A stretch of DNA of 64,000 nt, taken from positions 238,710-302,709 of the forward strand of contig UCKU01000015.1 in the NCBI GenBank assembly GCA_900473185.1, read 5' to 3'. Source of the DNA: Hyphomicrobiales bacterium (GTDB lineage: Bacteria; Pseudomonadota; Alphaproteobacteria; Rhizobiales; Rhizobiaceae). Below the pieces are notes generated by a model. It searched no databases, was not told where the DNA came from, and was given only the letters and a program-made list of their open reading frames with translations. Of this stretch, positions 1 to 8,913 are shown piece by piece. The position numbers were made by a program, and so were the translations under genes. Position 1 is the stretch's first letter; the number at the start of each line of letters is the position of its first letter.

Positions 1-1605
1 CTTGCCGCCGAAAGCCGCGAGGAGGCACGGCAGAAGGCCGAGTATAACAGCGCCGCCAAATCTCGGCTGCTCGCCACGGTCAGCCACGAAATCCGCACGC
101 CTCTATCCGGCATTCTCGGCATGGCACATCTGATTTCCGAAACGAAGCTGACGCAGGAACAGCAGAACTATCTGACCAGCATCCGCCAGTCCGGCCATGC
201 GCTGACGCAGCTGGTCGAGGATCTGCTCGACTTCTCCACCATCGAGGTCGGCCGTTTCCAGCTTCGCCCGCGATCGGAATCGCTGCGTAAGCTCGTCGAA
301 AGCGTCGTCGAGATGCTGGCGCACCGTGCCCATGAAAAGGGTATCGAGATCGGCGCTACGGTCTCCGCCGACGTGCCTGAGCTGATGAGCTTCGACCCGG
401 CGCGGCTGCGGCAGGTACTTTTCAACGTCATCGGCAATGCGGTGAAATTCACGCAGACCGGCGGCGTCTTCATCCGCGTCTCCAGGGCGGCCGGTGAGCT
501 GTCGATTACCGTCACCGATACCGGGCCTGGCATGACGGCGGAGGAACAGGCGCGCGTATTCGGGGAATTCGAACAGGGCGGCTCGCTTGCCCAGAAGAGC
601 AACGGCACGGGCCTCGGCCTTGCAATCTCCGCCCGCATCATGCGCGAATTCGGCGGCTCGCTGACAGTTGCAAGCGAGAAGGGTAAGGGTAGCCGGTTCA
701 CCATCGGCTTCCCTGTCGAACTTTCGGAAGAGGATAAAACCACCCGGAATGCATTGCTCGCGGGAAACAGCATCGTGCTGCTTGCCCCGGCTGGTGCAGC
801 ACGCACGGCGATTGCCGAGACGATCACGACGCTCGGCGGGCGCTGCCACCTCGTTGCCGGTGGCGAGGCGGCGCGCGAAAGCCTGCTGTCGCTCGCCCGC
901 AGCGGCGACCGGCCGACCGATATCATCGTCGATCACCGCATGTCCGAGGAATTCTCGCTGCATATCGCCGATCGCACGGAGATCGCGGCACTCGGCCTGC
1001 GCAAAGTGCTGCTCGTCAATCCGGAAGAGCGTAACTCCTATTCGCTCGACCTCTTTGATGCGTGGCTGATCCGGCCGCTGCGCGAGCAGTCGCTGATCGA
1101 CGTGCTGCGCGGACGCATGCGTGGCATGGAAAAGCGCGATGCGCTGAACGACAACCAGCCCGGTCTCGGCCCGTCCATTGCAGAACGGACGGCGGTGGGC
1201 GGCGGCCTTTCCGTCCTTCTCGGCGAGGACGATCCGATCAACGCCATGCTGGTGCGCGTCATGCTGGAAAAAGGCGGCCACTCCGTCAGGCATGTGGATG
1301 ATTTCGAAACCCTGCTCGATTGTGCGCTTGGTGACGACAGGCCCGACATCATCATCAGCGATCTCTCCATGCCCGGCGGCAACGGTATCGACATGCTCGG
1401 ACGCCTGCGCGGACACGAAAGACGGCTCGATCTTCAACCGGTTCCAGTCATCGTTTTGACTGCAGACAAGAGCGACGAATCGCGGCGACAGGTCTTGCTC
1501 AACGGCGCCAATCGCGTCATGGTGAAACCGGTGGATCCGGTCAGGCTGCTCACCGAAGTACAGGCGGTTGTTGCACTTTCAGCCCGCCGGGCTGAGGCGC
1601 GCTAA
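1..1605 (+). CDS. Hybrid sensor histidine kinase, 3' part (5' end outside window)
   Basis: The reading frame is open from base 1, so only the C-terminal 534 residues are present. Counting from the first in-window codon, the H-box SHEIRTP carries the phospho-accepting His29. The N-box (FNVIGNAVKF, near 141-150), DTGPGM (173-178) and GTGLGLA (202-208) complete the kinase core. A degenerate receiver-like region follows (about 258-370): it keeps an Asp in IIVDHRM but lacks the acidic pair and has Arg where the conserved Lys should be. The terminal receiver (about 403-530) is intact, with the EDD acidic cluster (409-411), Asp454 in SDLSMPGG and Lys508 in VKPVDP. The sensory domain and signal cannot be seen. 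It lies upstream of olsB in the same direction, with no evidence of co-transcription. Confidence 0.93.
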   Translation, partial: LAAESREEARQKAEYNSAAKSRLLATVSHEIRTPLSGILGMAHLISETKLTQEQQNYLTSIRQSGHALTQLVEDLLDFSTIEVGRFQLRPRSESLRKLVESVVEMLAHRAHEKGIEIGATVSADVPELMSFDPARLRQVLFNVIGNAVKFTQTGGVFIRVSRAAGELSITVTDTGPGMTAEEQARVFGEFEQGGSLAQKSNGTGLGLAISARIMREFGGSLTVASEKGKGSRFTIGFPVELSEEDKTTRNALLAGNSIVLLAPAGAARTAIAETITTLGGRCHLVAGGEAARESLLSLARSGDRPTDIIVDHRMSEEFSLHIADRTEIAALGLRKVLLVNPEERNSYSLDLFDAWLIRPLREQSLIDVLRGRMRGMEKRDALNDNQPGLGPSIAERTAVGGGLSVLLGEDDPINAMLVRVMLEKGGHSVRHVDDFETLLDCALGDDRPDIIISDLSMPGGNGIDMLGRLRGHERRLDLQPVPVIVLTADKSDESRRQVLLNGANRVMVKPVDPVRLLTEVQAVVALSARRAEAR

Positions 1606-1713
1606 AGCTGGGGAAAACGGCACGTTTCTTGCGTGCACAAATTCGGTATGTCACTTTCCTGTCGTACATAAGTGTTTTATGGCGTGTGATAGGCCGGAGA
1701 CGGGAGAATCGCC

Positions 1714-2589
1714 ATGTCTGTTGACATCCTTAATTGTGACGCTACTGCCGAGGCCGCTCGGCCGTCGACGGCTGCCGCCCCGAAGGAAGGCGATGTTCTC
1801 GGCCGCATCGGCAATCTAGAGACCCGCCTTGCCCGCAGCGCGCGTGAAATCGATGCCGCACAGGCCGTGCGCTACCGCGTTTTCGTCGAGGAAATGAAGG
1901 CTCAGCTGCCGGCGGAGGCCATGCGCCGCGAGCGGGACTTCGATGCCTATGACGCCTTCTGCGACCACCTTCTCGTTCTCGACCGCTCGATCGAGGGCGA
2001 TGCCGAAGACCAGATCGTTGGCACTTACCGCCTGCTGAGGCAGGACGTCGCCATGGCCAATGGCGGTTTTTACTCGGCTTCGGAATTTGCAATCAACGAG
2101 CTCATTGCCCGTCACCCCGACAAGCGCTTCATGGAGCTCGGCCGCTCCTGCGTGCTGCCGGAATACCGCACCAAGCGCATCGTCGAGCTGCTCTGGCAGG
2201 GTAATTGGGCCTATGCGCTGAAGCACGGCATGAGCGCCATGTTCGGCTGCGCCTCCTTCCCGGGCGTTCAACCGGAAAGTCATGCGCTGGCTCTCTCCTT
2301 CCTCTATCACAGCGTACTCGCCAAGGATGAATGGGCCATCGGTGCGCTGCCGCATCTTGCACGCGACATGGACCTGATGCCGGCTGAAGGTGTGAATCCG
2401 AAAAGGGCGCTGATGGCGCTGCCGCCGCTCATCAAGGGTTACCTGCGCCTCGGCGCGATGGTTGGCTCCCATGCTGTCGTCGATCAGGCATTCAACACGA
2501 CCGACGTGCTGATCGTGCTGCCAATATCAAGCATTTCCGACCGGTATCTCAACTATTACGGTGCGGATGCAGGCCGTTTTGCAAGCTGA
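1714..2589 (+). CDS. olsB: L-ornithine N(alpha)-acyltransferase OlsB
   Basis: GNAT-fold N-acyltransferase of 291 residues. OlsB moves a 3-hydroxyacyl group from acyl carrier protein to the alpha-amino group of ornithine, giving lyso-ornithine lipid, the first step to these phosphorus-free membrane lipids. Family features seen are RYRVFVEEM (near 52-60), YDAFCDHLLVLD, the acetyltransferase-like GTYRLLR, and ELGRSCVLPEYR (near 141-152). Length matches rhizobial OlsB. The position next to malic enzyme and mutS also matches the Sinorhizobium olsB neighbourhood as I recall it. The start has a good GGGAG ribosome site 8-10 bases upstream. The second enzyme of the pathway, an OlsA-type acyltransferase, is also in this window at about 18.6 kb. 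Confidence 0.9.
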   Translation: MSVDILNCDATAEAARPSTAAAPKEGDVLGRIGNLETRLARSAREIDAAQAVRYRVFVEEMKAQLPAEAMRRERDFDAYDAFCDHLLVLDRSIEGDAEDQIVGTYRLLRQDVAMANGGFYSASEFAINELIARHPDKRFMELGRSCVLPEYRTKRIVELLWQGNWAYALKHGMSAMFGCASFPGVQPESHALALSFLYHSVLAKDEWAIGALPHLARDMDLMPAEGVNPKRALMALPPLIKGYLRLGAMVGSHAVVDQAFNTTDVLIVLPISSISDRYLNYYGADAGRFAS

Positions 2590-2707
2590 CGGCTGCCGCT
2601 TGACGGCGGTGCCTCGTCAATTCATTCTCTTCCGGCGTTTTCAGTAGGGCGCATCGGCAATGGTGCCGGCTGGGCTATGCCCGCCTACAACATCAAAACC
2701 TTGCGCC

Positions 2708-3343
2708 ATGCCGAATTTCGAAAATCTCAGAAAGAAAGCCAAGCGGTTCAAACGGTGGCATCAGGATCGTTATTATCCTGTCGCCGCGGAAATCCGCTAT
2801 TGGCTTGCCCGCTACCGCCATCTCAATGACCAGCAAATCCTCGAGCTTGAGTTCAAGCTTGCGGATGCGCAGGAACTCGTGGCGGCCCAGGAGGGCTTCG
2901 AAAGCTGGACGGCGCTGAAAAAGGATCTCGCCGACATGAGTGCAACAGCCGAACAGAAATCCACATCCCAACCGACGCTGCTCGATGCCCAGCCGCAGCT
3001 TTTCGTGAGCGATATCCAGGCCGCCTGCGATTTCTACACGCAGAAGCTCGGCTTCGCCCTCGCCTTCATTTATGGCGAACCGCCCTTTTATGCGCAGGTC
3101 GTTCGCGGTGCGGCGAGGCTTAATCTCCGGCACGTTGACATGCCGGCCTTCCATCCGGAGCTTCGCCAGCGCGAGAGGGATATCCTCTCGGCGACGATTA
3201 CGCTTGATGACGTGAAGGCGCTTTTTCTCGAATACACCGCAAACGGCGTTCCGTTTCATCAGCCGCTGAGGTTGGAGCCCTGGGGTGCGCGAACATTCAT
3301 TGTTTGTGATCCGGATGGAAATCTGATCGCATTTGCATGCTAA
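2708..3343 (+). CDS. VOC (glyoxalase/bleomycin-resistance) domain protein with helical N-terminal extension
   Basis: 211-residue protein in two parts. Residues 1-75 are charged and helical and end in an AQELVAAQEGFESWTALKK segment, the AQ...GF.SW..L pattern often seen in front of bacterial ankyrin-type proteins. Residues about 90-211 are a single VOC beta-alpha-beta-beta-beta domain beginning PQLFVSDIQAACDFYTQKLGF and ending WGARTFIVCDPDGNLIAF. VOC members are metal-dependent lyases, dioxygenases or drug-binding proteins, and nothing here fixes the substrate. An in-frame upstream start at 2660 would add 16 residues unlike the family, so the ATG at 2708 is preferred. It ends just before a strong bidirectional terminator shared with tme. 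Confidence 0.8.
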   Translation: MPNFENLRKKAKRFKRWHQDRYYPVAAEIRYWLARYRHLNDQQILELEFKLADAQELVAAQEGFESWTALKKDLADMSATAEQKSTSQPTLLDAQPQLFVSDIQAACDFYTQKLGFALAFIYGEPPFYAQVVRGAARLNLRHVDMPAFHPELRQRERDILSATITLDDVKALFLEYTANGVPFHQPLRLEPWGARTFIVCDPDGNLIAFAC

Positions 3344-3351
3344 GCTCGTCT

Positions 3352-3386
3352 GAGAGCGGACCGCATGATCGGTCCGCTCTCTCTTT
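3352..3386. terminator. Bidirectional intrinsic terminator between VOC gene and tme
   Basis: A perfect 11-bp inverted repeat, GAGAGCGGACC / GGTCCGCTCTC (3352-3362 and 3371-3381), has an 8-base loop and is followed by TCTTT. It lies between two convergent genes and can serve both. Confidence 0.8.
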
Positions 3387-3387
3387 A

Positions 3388-5673
3388 TCAGGAGCCGGCG
3401 GCATAGGCCGCAATCGCAGCCATGTTGACGATATCGCTGTCCTTGGCGCCCATCGAGGTGATCTGCACCGCCTTGTCGAGGCCGACGAGGATGGGGCCGA
3501 TCACCGTCGAGCCGCCGAGTTCCTGCAGCATCTTCGTCGAGATCGATGCCGAGTGGAAAGCCGGCATGACGAGGACGTTGGCCGGACCGGAGAGGCGGCA
3601 GAAGGGATATTGCTCCATCACCTTACGGTTCAGGGCAACGTCGGCGGCCATTTCGCCGTCATACTCGAAATCGACGCGACGCTTGTCGAGGATCTTCACA
3701 GCTTCGCGCACACGCTCGGAACGCTCACCCGAGGGATGGCCGAAGGTGGAATAGGCGAGCAACGCGACGCGCGGCTGGTAGCCCATGCGGCGCGCGAGAC
3801 CTGCGGCCTCCTCGGCAATATCGGCAAGCTCCTCGGCCGTCGGCATATCATGAACCGCAGTGTCGGCAACGAAGACCGTGCGGCCGCGGCAAAGCGCGAT
3901 CGACACACCGATCACTCGATGGCCCGGCTTATGGTCGATGCAGCGGCGCACATCTTCGAGTGCAGTCGAATAGTTGCGGGTGATGCCCGTCACCATGCCA
4001 TCAGCGTCGCCAAGCGCCACCATGGTGGCAGCGAAATGGTTGCGGTCATTATGGATCAGGCGCTGCGCGTCGCGGTGCAAGTAGCCCTTCCGCTGCAGGC
4101 GGGCATAGAGATAATCGATATAGGCCTCGACGCGGGTCGAGATACGGGCATTGACGATCTCGAGGCCCGGACGATTGAGGTCGATGCCGGCGCGTTCGGC
4201 CGTTGCACGGATAAGATCCTCGCGGCCGAGCAGGATCGCGGCGCCAAGCTGCTGATTGGCGTAGGACATGGCGGCGCGCATCACCTGCTCTTCTTCGGCC
4301 TCGGCAAAGACCACGCGCTTCGGATGGCGGCGCACGCGCTCATAGAGGCTGGCGAGCGTGGAGGCGATCGGGTCGCGGCGGGCCGACAGCTCTCGCTTGT
4401 AGCCAGCCATGTCGGTGATGACCTTGCGGGCGACGCCGCTTTCGATCGCCGCTTCGGCAACAGCGGCGGGAATGGCGGATATCAGGCGCGGATCGAAGGG
4501 AACCGGGATGATGTATTGCGCACCGAAACGCGGACGATTGCCCTGGTAGGCAGCCGCAACATCATCGGGCACGTCTTCACGGGCAAGGCTGGCGAGTGCC
4601 TTCACGGCGGCAATCTTCATCGCATCATTGATGGTCGAGGCGCGGACATCGAGGGCGCCGCGGAAGATATAGGGAAAGCCCAGCACGTTGTTGACCTGGT
4701 TCGGATAGTCCGAACGGCCGGTCGCCATGATGGCGTCATCACGGACACGAGCAACTTCCTCGGGCGTAATTTCCGGGTCAGGGTTGGCCATGGCGAAGAT
4801 GATCGGCCGGTCGGCCATGGAGTGGATCATTTCTTCGGAGAAGGCGCCCTTCTGCGACAGGCCGAAAACGACGTCGGCACCCTTCATCGCCTCTTCCAGC
4901 GTGCGAGTATCGGTCTTTGCCGCATGCGCCGACTTCCACTGGTTCATGCCTTCGGTGCGGCCCTGGTAAATGACGCCCTTAGTATCGCAGAGGATGATAT
5001 TCTCGGGCGCAAAGCCCATCGACTTGATGAGCTCGACGCAGGCGATGGCGGCAGCACCGGCACCGTTGCAGACGAGCTTGGTGGTCTTGAGATCGCGGCC
5101 GGTCAGTTCCAGCGCGTTGATGAGGCCGGCGGCGGCAATGATCGCGGTGCCGTGCTGATCGTCATGGAAAACAGGAATATCCATCAGCTCGCGTAGACGG
5201 CTTTCGATGACGAAACAGTCCGGCGCCTTGATGTCTTCCAGATTGATGCCGCCGAAGGACGGACCGAGGAAACGCACGCAGTTGATGAATTCGTCGACAT
5301 TTTCCGTATCGACTTCAAGGTCGATGGAATCGACATCGGCGAAACGCTTGAAGAGTACGGACTTGCCTTCCATGACCGGCTTGGAGGCGAGCGCGCCGAG
5401 ATTGCCGAGACCGAGGATAGCGGTGCCGTTGGAGATGACGGCAACCATGTTGCCGCGGGTCGTGTAATCGTAAGCAGTCGCCGGATCTTCGGCGATGGCC
5501 TTCACCGGCACAGCGACACCAGGAGAATAGGCAAGCGAGAGATCGCGCTGCGTCGCCATCGGTTTGGTTGGGTTGATCTCCAGCTTGCCGGGCCGACCCA
5601 TCGCGTGAAACTCAAGCGCTTCCGTGTCGGTGACAGACGTCACCGGCCGTTCCTTCTTCGCCATATCGGACAT
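3388..5673 (-). CDS. tme: Malic enzyme, probably NADP-dependent, with phosphotransacetylase-like C-terminus
   Basis: Oxidative decarboxylation of malate to pyruvate, linking the TCA cycle to pyruvate and NADPH supply. The 761-residue protein has the malic N-terminal domain (LAYSPGVAVP; FHDDQHGTA; the NAD(P)-binding VCNGAGAAAIA) followed from about residue 430 by a phosphotransacetylase-like domain (FAEAEEEQVMRAA...VIGPILVGL). Rhizobia have two such enzymes, NAD-dependent Dme and NADP-dependent Tme. The olsB-mutS neighbourhood points to Tme, but cofactor preference cannot be read from the sequence. The C-terminal domain in this family lacks phosphotransacetylase activity and is thought to be structural or regulatory. 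It diverges from mutS across about 110 bp. Confidence 0.92.
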   Translation of the reverse strand: MSDMAKKERPVTSVTDTEALEFHAMGRPGKLEINPTKPMATQRDLSLAYSPGVAVPVKAIAEDPATAYDYTTRGNMVAVISNGTAILGLGNLGALASKPVMEGKSVLFKRFADVDSIDLEVDTENVDEFINCVRFLGPSFGGINLEDIKAPDCFVIESRLRELMDIPVFHDDQHGTAIIAAAGLINALELTGRDLKTTKLVCNGAGAAAIACVELIKSMGFAPENIILCDTKGVIYQGRTEGMNQWKSAHAAKTDTRTLEEAMKGADVVFGLSQKGAFSEEMIHSMADRPIIFAMANPDPEITPEEVARVRDDAIMATGRSDYPNQVNNVLGFPYIFRGALDVRASTINDAMKIAAVKALASLAREDVPDDVAAAYQGNRPRFGAQYIIPVPFDPRLISAIPAAVAEAAIESGVARKVITDMAGYKRELSARRDPIASTLASLYERVRRHPKRVVFAEAEEEQVMRAAMSYANQQLGAAILLGREDLIRATAERAGIDLNRPGLEIVNARISTRVEAYIDYLYARLQRKGYLHRDAQRLIHNDRNHFAATMVALGDADGMVTGITRNYSTALEDVRRCIDHKPGHRVIGVSIALCRGRTVFVADTAVHDMPTAEELADIAEEAAGLARRMGYQPRVALLAYSTFGHPSGERSERVREAVKILDKRRVDFEYDGEMAADVALNRKVMEQYPFCRLSGPANVLVMPAFHSASISTKMLQELGGSTVIGPILVGLDKAVQITSMGAKDSDIVNMAAIAAYAAGS

Positions 5674-5786
5674 ACCTCCTCCAAACGTCTTGTGGGTGAC
5701 GTTTTCCTATTCGCCAATTGCTGTTGTCATCTATAGACGCGCGCGGATAGGGTTGGCACTCATTTTTTGGGAAAAACTGCACCTCC

Positions 5787-8513
5787 GTGAACGCACGAAT
5801 AGACATCAGAAACGAAGCCTTCTCGGCAGCCGAGCTCGCGACTGAAGAAAGCCGCGCCTCGGCGACGCCGATGATGGAACAGTTTATCGAGATCAAGGCG
5901 AACAATCCGGATTCGCTGCTCTTCTATCGCATGGGCGATTTTTACGAGCTGTTCTTCGAGGATGCGATCGAGGCTTCCCGCGCGCTCGGCATTACGCTCA
6001 CCAAACGCGGCCAGCATATGGGGCAGGATATTGCGATGTGCGGTGTGCCTGTGCATGCGGCCGACGATTATCTGCAGAAGCTGATTGCGCTCGGCTATCG
6101 CGTCGCTGTCTGCGAACAGGTGGAAGACCCGGCGGAAGCCAAGAAGCGCGGGGCGAAATCCGTCGTCAAGCGCGACGTCGTCCGCCTTGTCACGCCGGGC
6201 ACCATTACCGAGGAGAAGCTGCTTTCACCCTCTGAATCGAACTATTTGATGACGCTGTCGCGTATCCGCGGTTCTTCCGAGCCGGTGCTGGCGCTTGCCT
6301 GGATCGATATTTCCACCGGCGTCTTCCGGTTGGCGGAAACCGATGCATCGCGACTGCTCGCCGATATCCTGCGCATCGATCCGCGCGAACTCATCGTACC
6401 GGATACGATGTTTTACGACGGCGAACTGAAGTCGGTCTTCGATGTACTCGGCCGCACCGCCGTTCCACAGCCGGCTGTGCTTTTCGACAGCGCGATGGCA
6501 GAAACCCGCATAGCGCGCTACTTCGACGTTTCGACGCTCGACGGTTTTGGAAGTTTCTCGCGCGCCGAGCTTGCAGCCGCGGCAGCCGCCATCGCCTATG
6601 TGGAAAAGACGCAGATTGCCGAACGGCCGCCGCTTGGGCGACCTGAACGGGAAAGCGGCGCCTCGACGCTGTTCATCGATCCGGCAACCCGAGCCAATCT
6701 GGAACTTGTGCGCACACTCTCTGGTGATCGCAATGGCTCACTGCTGAAGGCGATCGACCGCACGACCACCGGCGGTGGGGCACGACTGCTTGCCGAACGG
6801 CTGATGTCGCCGCTCACCGATCCCGCCCGCGTCAACGAGCGCCTGGATTCGATCGGCTTCCTGATGCAGGAACCGTCGCTCTGTGGCGATCTGCGCGACG
6901 CATTGAAACACGTACCCGACATGCCGCGGGCGCTCTCCCGTCTGGCGCTCGACCGCGGCGGTCCGCGTGATCTCTGGGCGATCCGCCAAGGGCTTGGCGC
7001 TGCCACGCATATTGCCGATCTGCTGGGAAGCGCGATGCTGCCGGAGGAGCTGGAACAGGCGCGCATGGGGCTGCAGGCTCTACCGTCCGAGCTCGAAGCC
7101 TTGCTTGCGGACAACCTCGCCGAAGAACTGCCGCTTCTGAAACGCGACGGCGGCTTCCTGCGCGATGGCGCCAATGCCGACCTCGACGAGGTTCGGGCGC
7201 TGCGCGACCAGTCGCGCCGGGTCATTGCAGGCCTGCAGCTGCAATATGCCGAAGAGACCGGCATCAAATCGCTGAAGATCAAACACAACAATATCCTCGG
7301 TTACTTCATCGAGGTCACCGCCGGCAATGCCGGACCGATGACCGATACGGCCGAGGCGAAGGCTCGCTTCATCCACCGGCAGACGATGGCAAATGCCATG
7401 CGGTTCACCACGACGGAGCTTGCAGATCTTGAAAGCCGCATCGCTAACGCCGCCGACCGCGCGCTGCAGATCGAGCTCGAAGCTTTCGACCGGATGACGG
7501 AAGCGACTGTTGCCGAGGCCGAAGCGATCAAGGCCGGTGCGCGGGCGCTTGCCGTCATCGATGTCGCGGCAGGTCTGGCGCTCCTTGCAGAGGAGCAGGC
7601 CTATTGCCGGCCGCTGGTCGATGGCTCGAAGATGTTTGCGATCGAGGGCGGGCGCCATCCCGTCGTCGAACAGGCACTGCGGCGCCAGTCCATCGGTCCT
7701 TTCGTCGCCAATAATTGCGATCTGTCGCCCGTCTCCGATGGCAAGGATGGCGCGATCTGGCTTCTGACCGGCCCGAACATGGGCGGTAAATCGACGTTCC
7801 TGCGCCAGAATGCGCTGATCGCCATTCTTGCGCAGATGGGCTCCTTCGTGCCGGCGGCGTCTGCGCATATCGGCATTGTCGACCGGCTGTTCTCGCGCGT
7901 CGGCGCATCCGACGATCTGGCGCGCGGGCGTTCCACATTCATGGTGGAGATGGTCGAGACTGCGGCGATCCTCAATCAGGCGAGCGAGCACTCGCTGGTC
8001 ATTCTCGACGAGATCGGCCGAGGTACCGCGACCTTCGACGGTCTTTCCATCGCTTGGGCTGCTGTCGAGCATCTGCATGAAGCCAACCGCTGCCGCGGGC
8101 TTTTCGCGACGCATTTCCATGAGCTGACTGTGCTTTCCGAAAAGCTTGCCCGGCTATCGAACGCAACGATGCGCGTGAAGGAATGGGACGGCGACGTCAT
8201 CTTCCTGCATGAGGTCGGTCCCGGTGCAGCCGACCGGTCCTACGGCATTCAGGTCGCGCGGCTCGCCGGCCTGCCGGCTTCGGTCGTGGCGCGGGCGCGA
8301 GACGTGCTGACCCGTCTTGAAGATGCCGACCGCAAGAACCCTGCAAGCCAGCTGATCGACGACCTGCCGCTCTTCCAGGTCGCGGTTCGCCGCGAGGAGG
8401 CGACCCGCGGGCCGTCCAAGGTCGAAGAGGCCCTGAAGGCGATGAGCCTCGACGATATGACACCGCGCGAGGCGCTCGATGCGCTCTACGATCTCAAGAA
8501 AAAGATGAAGTAG
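5787..8513 (+). CDS. mutS: DNA mismatch repair ATPase MutS
   Basis: 908-residue mismatch recognition protein. Motifs in order are the mismatch-binding RMGDFYELFFEDA near residue 50 (the Phe-x-Glu wedge), the core and clamp domains, Walker A GPNMGGKST at 662-670, the signature DDLARGRSTFMVEM, Walker B LVILDEIGRGTATFDG, and ATHFHEL. The start used is GTG at 5787, which gives the usual rhizobial length. An ATG at 5853 just before MEQFIEIK would remove a poorly conserved leader and cannot be excluded. It diverges from tme and is followed by an 11-bp gap to a small gene that it probably shares a transcript with. Confidence 0.96.
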   Translation: MNARIDIRNEAFSAAELATEESRASATPMMEQFIEIKANNPDSLLFYRMGDFYELFFEDAIEASRALGITLTKRGQHMGQDIAMCGVPVHAADDYLQKLIALGYRVAVCEQVEDPAEAKKRGAKSVVKRDVVRLVTPGTITEEKLLSPSESNYLMTLSRIRGSSEPVLALAWIDISTGVFRLAETDASRLLADILRIDPRELIVPDTMFYDGELKSVFDVLGRTAVPQPAVLFDSAMAETRIARYFDVSTLDGFGSFSRAELAAAAAAIAYVEKTQIAERPPLGRPERESGASTLFIDPATRANLELVRTLSGDRNGSLLKAIDRTTTGGGARLLAERLMSPLTDPARVNERLDSIGFLMQEPSLCGDLRDALKHVPDMPRALSRLALDRGGPRDLWAIRQGLGAATHIADLLGSAMLPEELEQARMGLQALPSELEALLADNLAEELPLLKRDGGFLRDGANADLDEVRALRDQSRRVIAGLQLQYAEETGIKSLKIKHNNILGYFIEVTAGNAGPMTDTAEAKARFIHRQTMANAMRFTTTELADLESRIANAADRALQIELEAFDRMTEATVAEAEAIKAGARALAVIDVAAGLALLAEEQAYCRPLVDGSKMFAIEGGRHPVVEQALRRQSIGPFVANNCDLSPVSDGKDGAIWLLTGPNMGGKSTFLRQNALIAILAQMGSFVPAASAHIGIVDRLFSRVGASDDLARGRSTFMVEMVETAAILNQASEHSLVILDEIGRGTATFDGLSIAWAAVEHLHEANRCRGLFATHFHELTVLSEKLARLSNATMRVKEWDGDVIFLHEVGPGAADRSYGIQVARLAGLPASVVARARDVLTRLEDADRKNPASQLIDDLPLFQVAVRREEATRGPSKVEEALKAMSLDDMTPREALDALYDLKKKMK

Positions 8514-8523
8514 GAATTCCCCG

Positions 8524-8799
8524 ATGTTCATGGAAAAACTGCTTCAGGAAACCCAGCGCCTCTCCGTCATCGTCTCGATGCTGGAGATTATGAAACAATC
8601 TGATGGTAATCTGGAGGCGCGCGGCTGGAATACGCCGATCGGCATGGCGAAGATTACCGGCTCCTGCCTGAAGATCGGCGAGCTCAGCGGCGCAATCATT
8701 GACGCTGGATACCGCGAATGCGACAAGGCGACGCTCAATGGCATCATGAGTGAAACGCGGCAGGTTCTCGATACGCTGCTGACGCAGGCTTCAGCCTAA
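8524..8799 (+). CDS. Small conserved protein of unknown function
   Basis: 91-residue protein that I do not recognise. It is predicted soluble and mostly helical (METLLQ-like start, LSVIVSMLEIMKQ), with two cysteines (in GSCLK and YRECD), no signal peptide and no membrane segment. It starts 10 bases after the mutS stop in the same direction and precedes glnD by 114 bp, so it is likely co-transcribed with mutS. Its codon usage resembles the neighbours. That, with the tight spacing, makes it a believable gene, but no function can be assigned. Confidence 0.7.
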   Translation: MFMEKLLQETQRLSVIVSMLEIMKQSDGNLEARGWNTPIGMAKITGSCLKIGELSGAIIDAGYRECDKATLNGIMSETRQVLDTLLTQASA

Positions 8800-8913
8800 G
8801 GACTTGCGGCAAAGCGTCCGCGGCCGACGGCTTGCCAACACCATTTCGCCAAATTTAAAGGTTCATGGAATATGGAGGCCTGTGTCAATCCGCGGGCAAA
8901 GAGGCTATAGCGC

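Noticed and set aside
3337..5196. 619-codon plus-strand open frame opposite tme
   Set aside because: Antisense shadow of a well-conserved malic enzyme in GC-rich DNA; no recognisable domain and no ribosome site.
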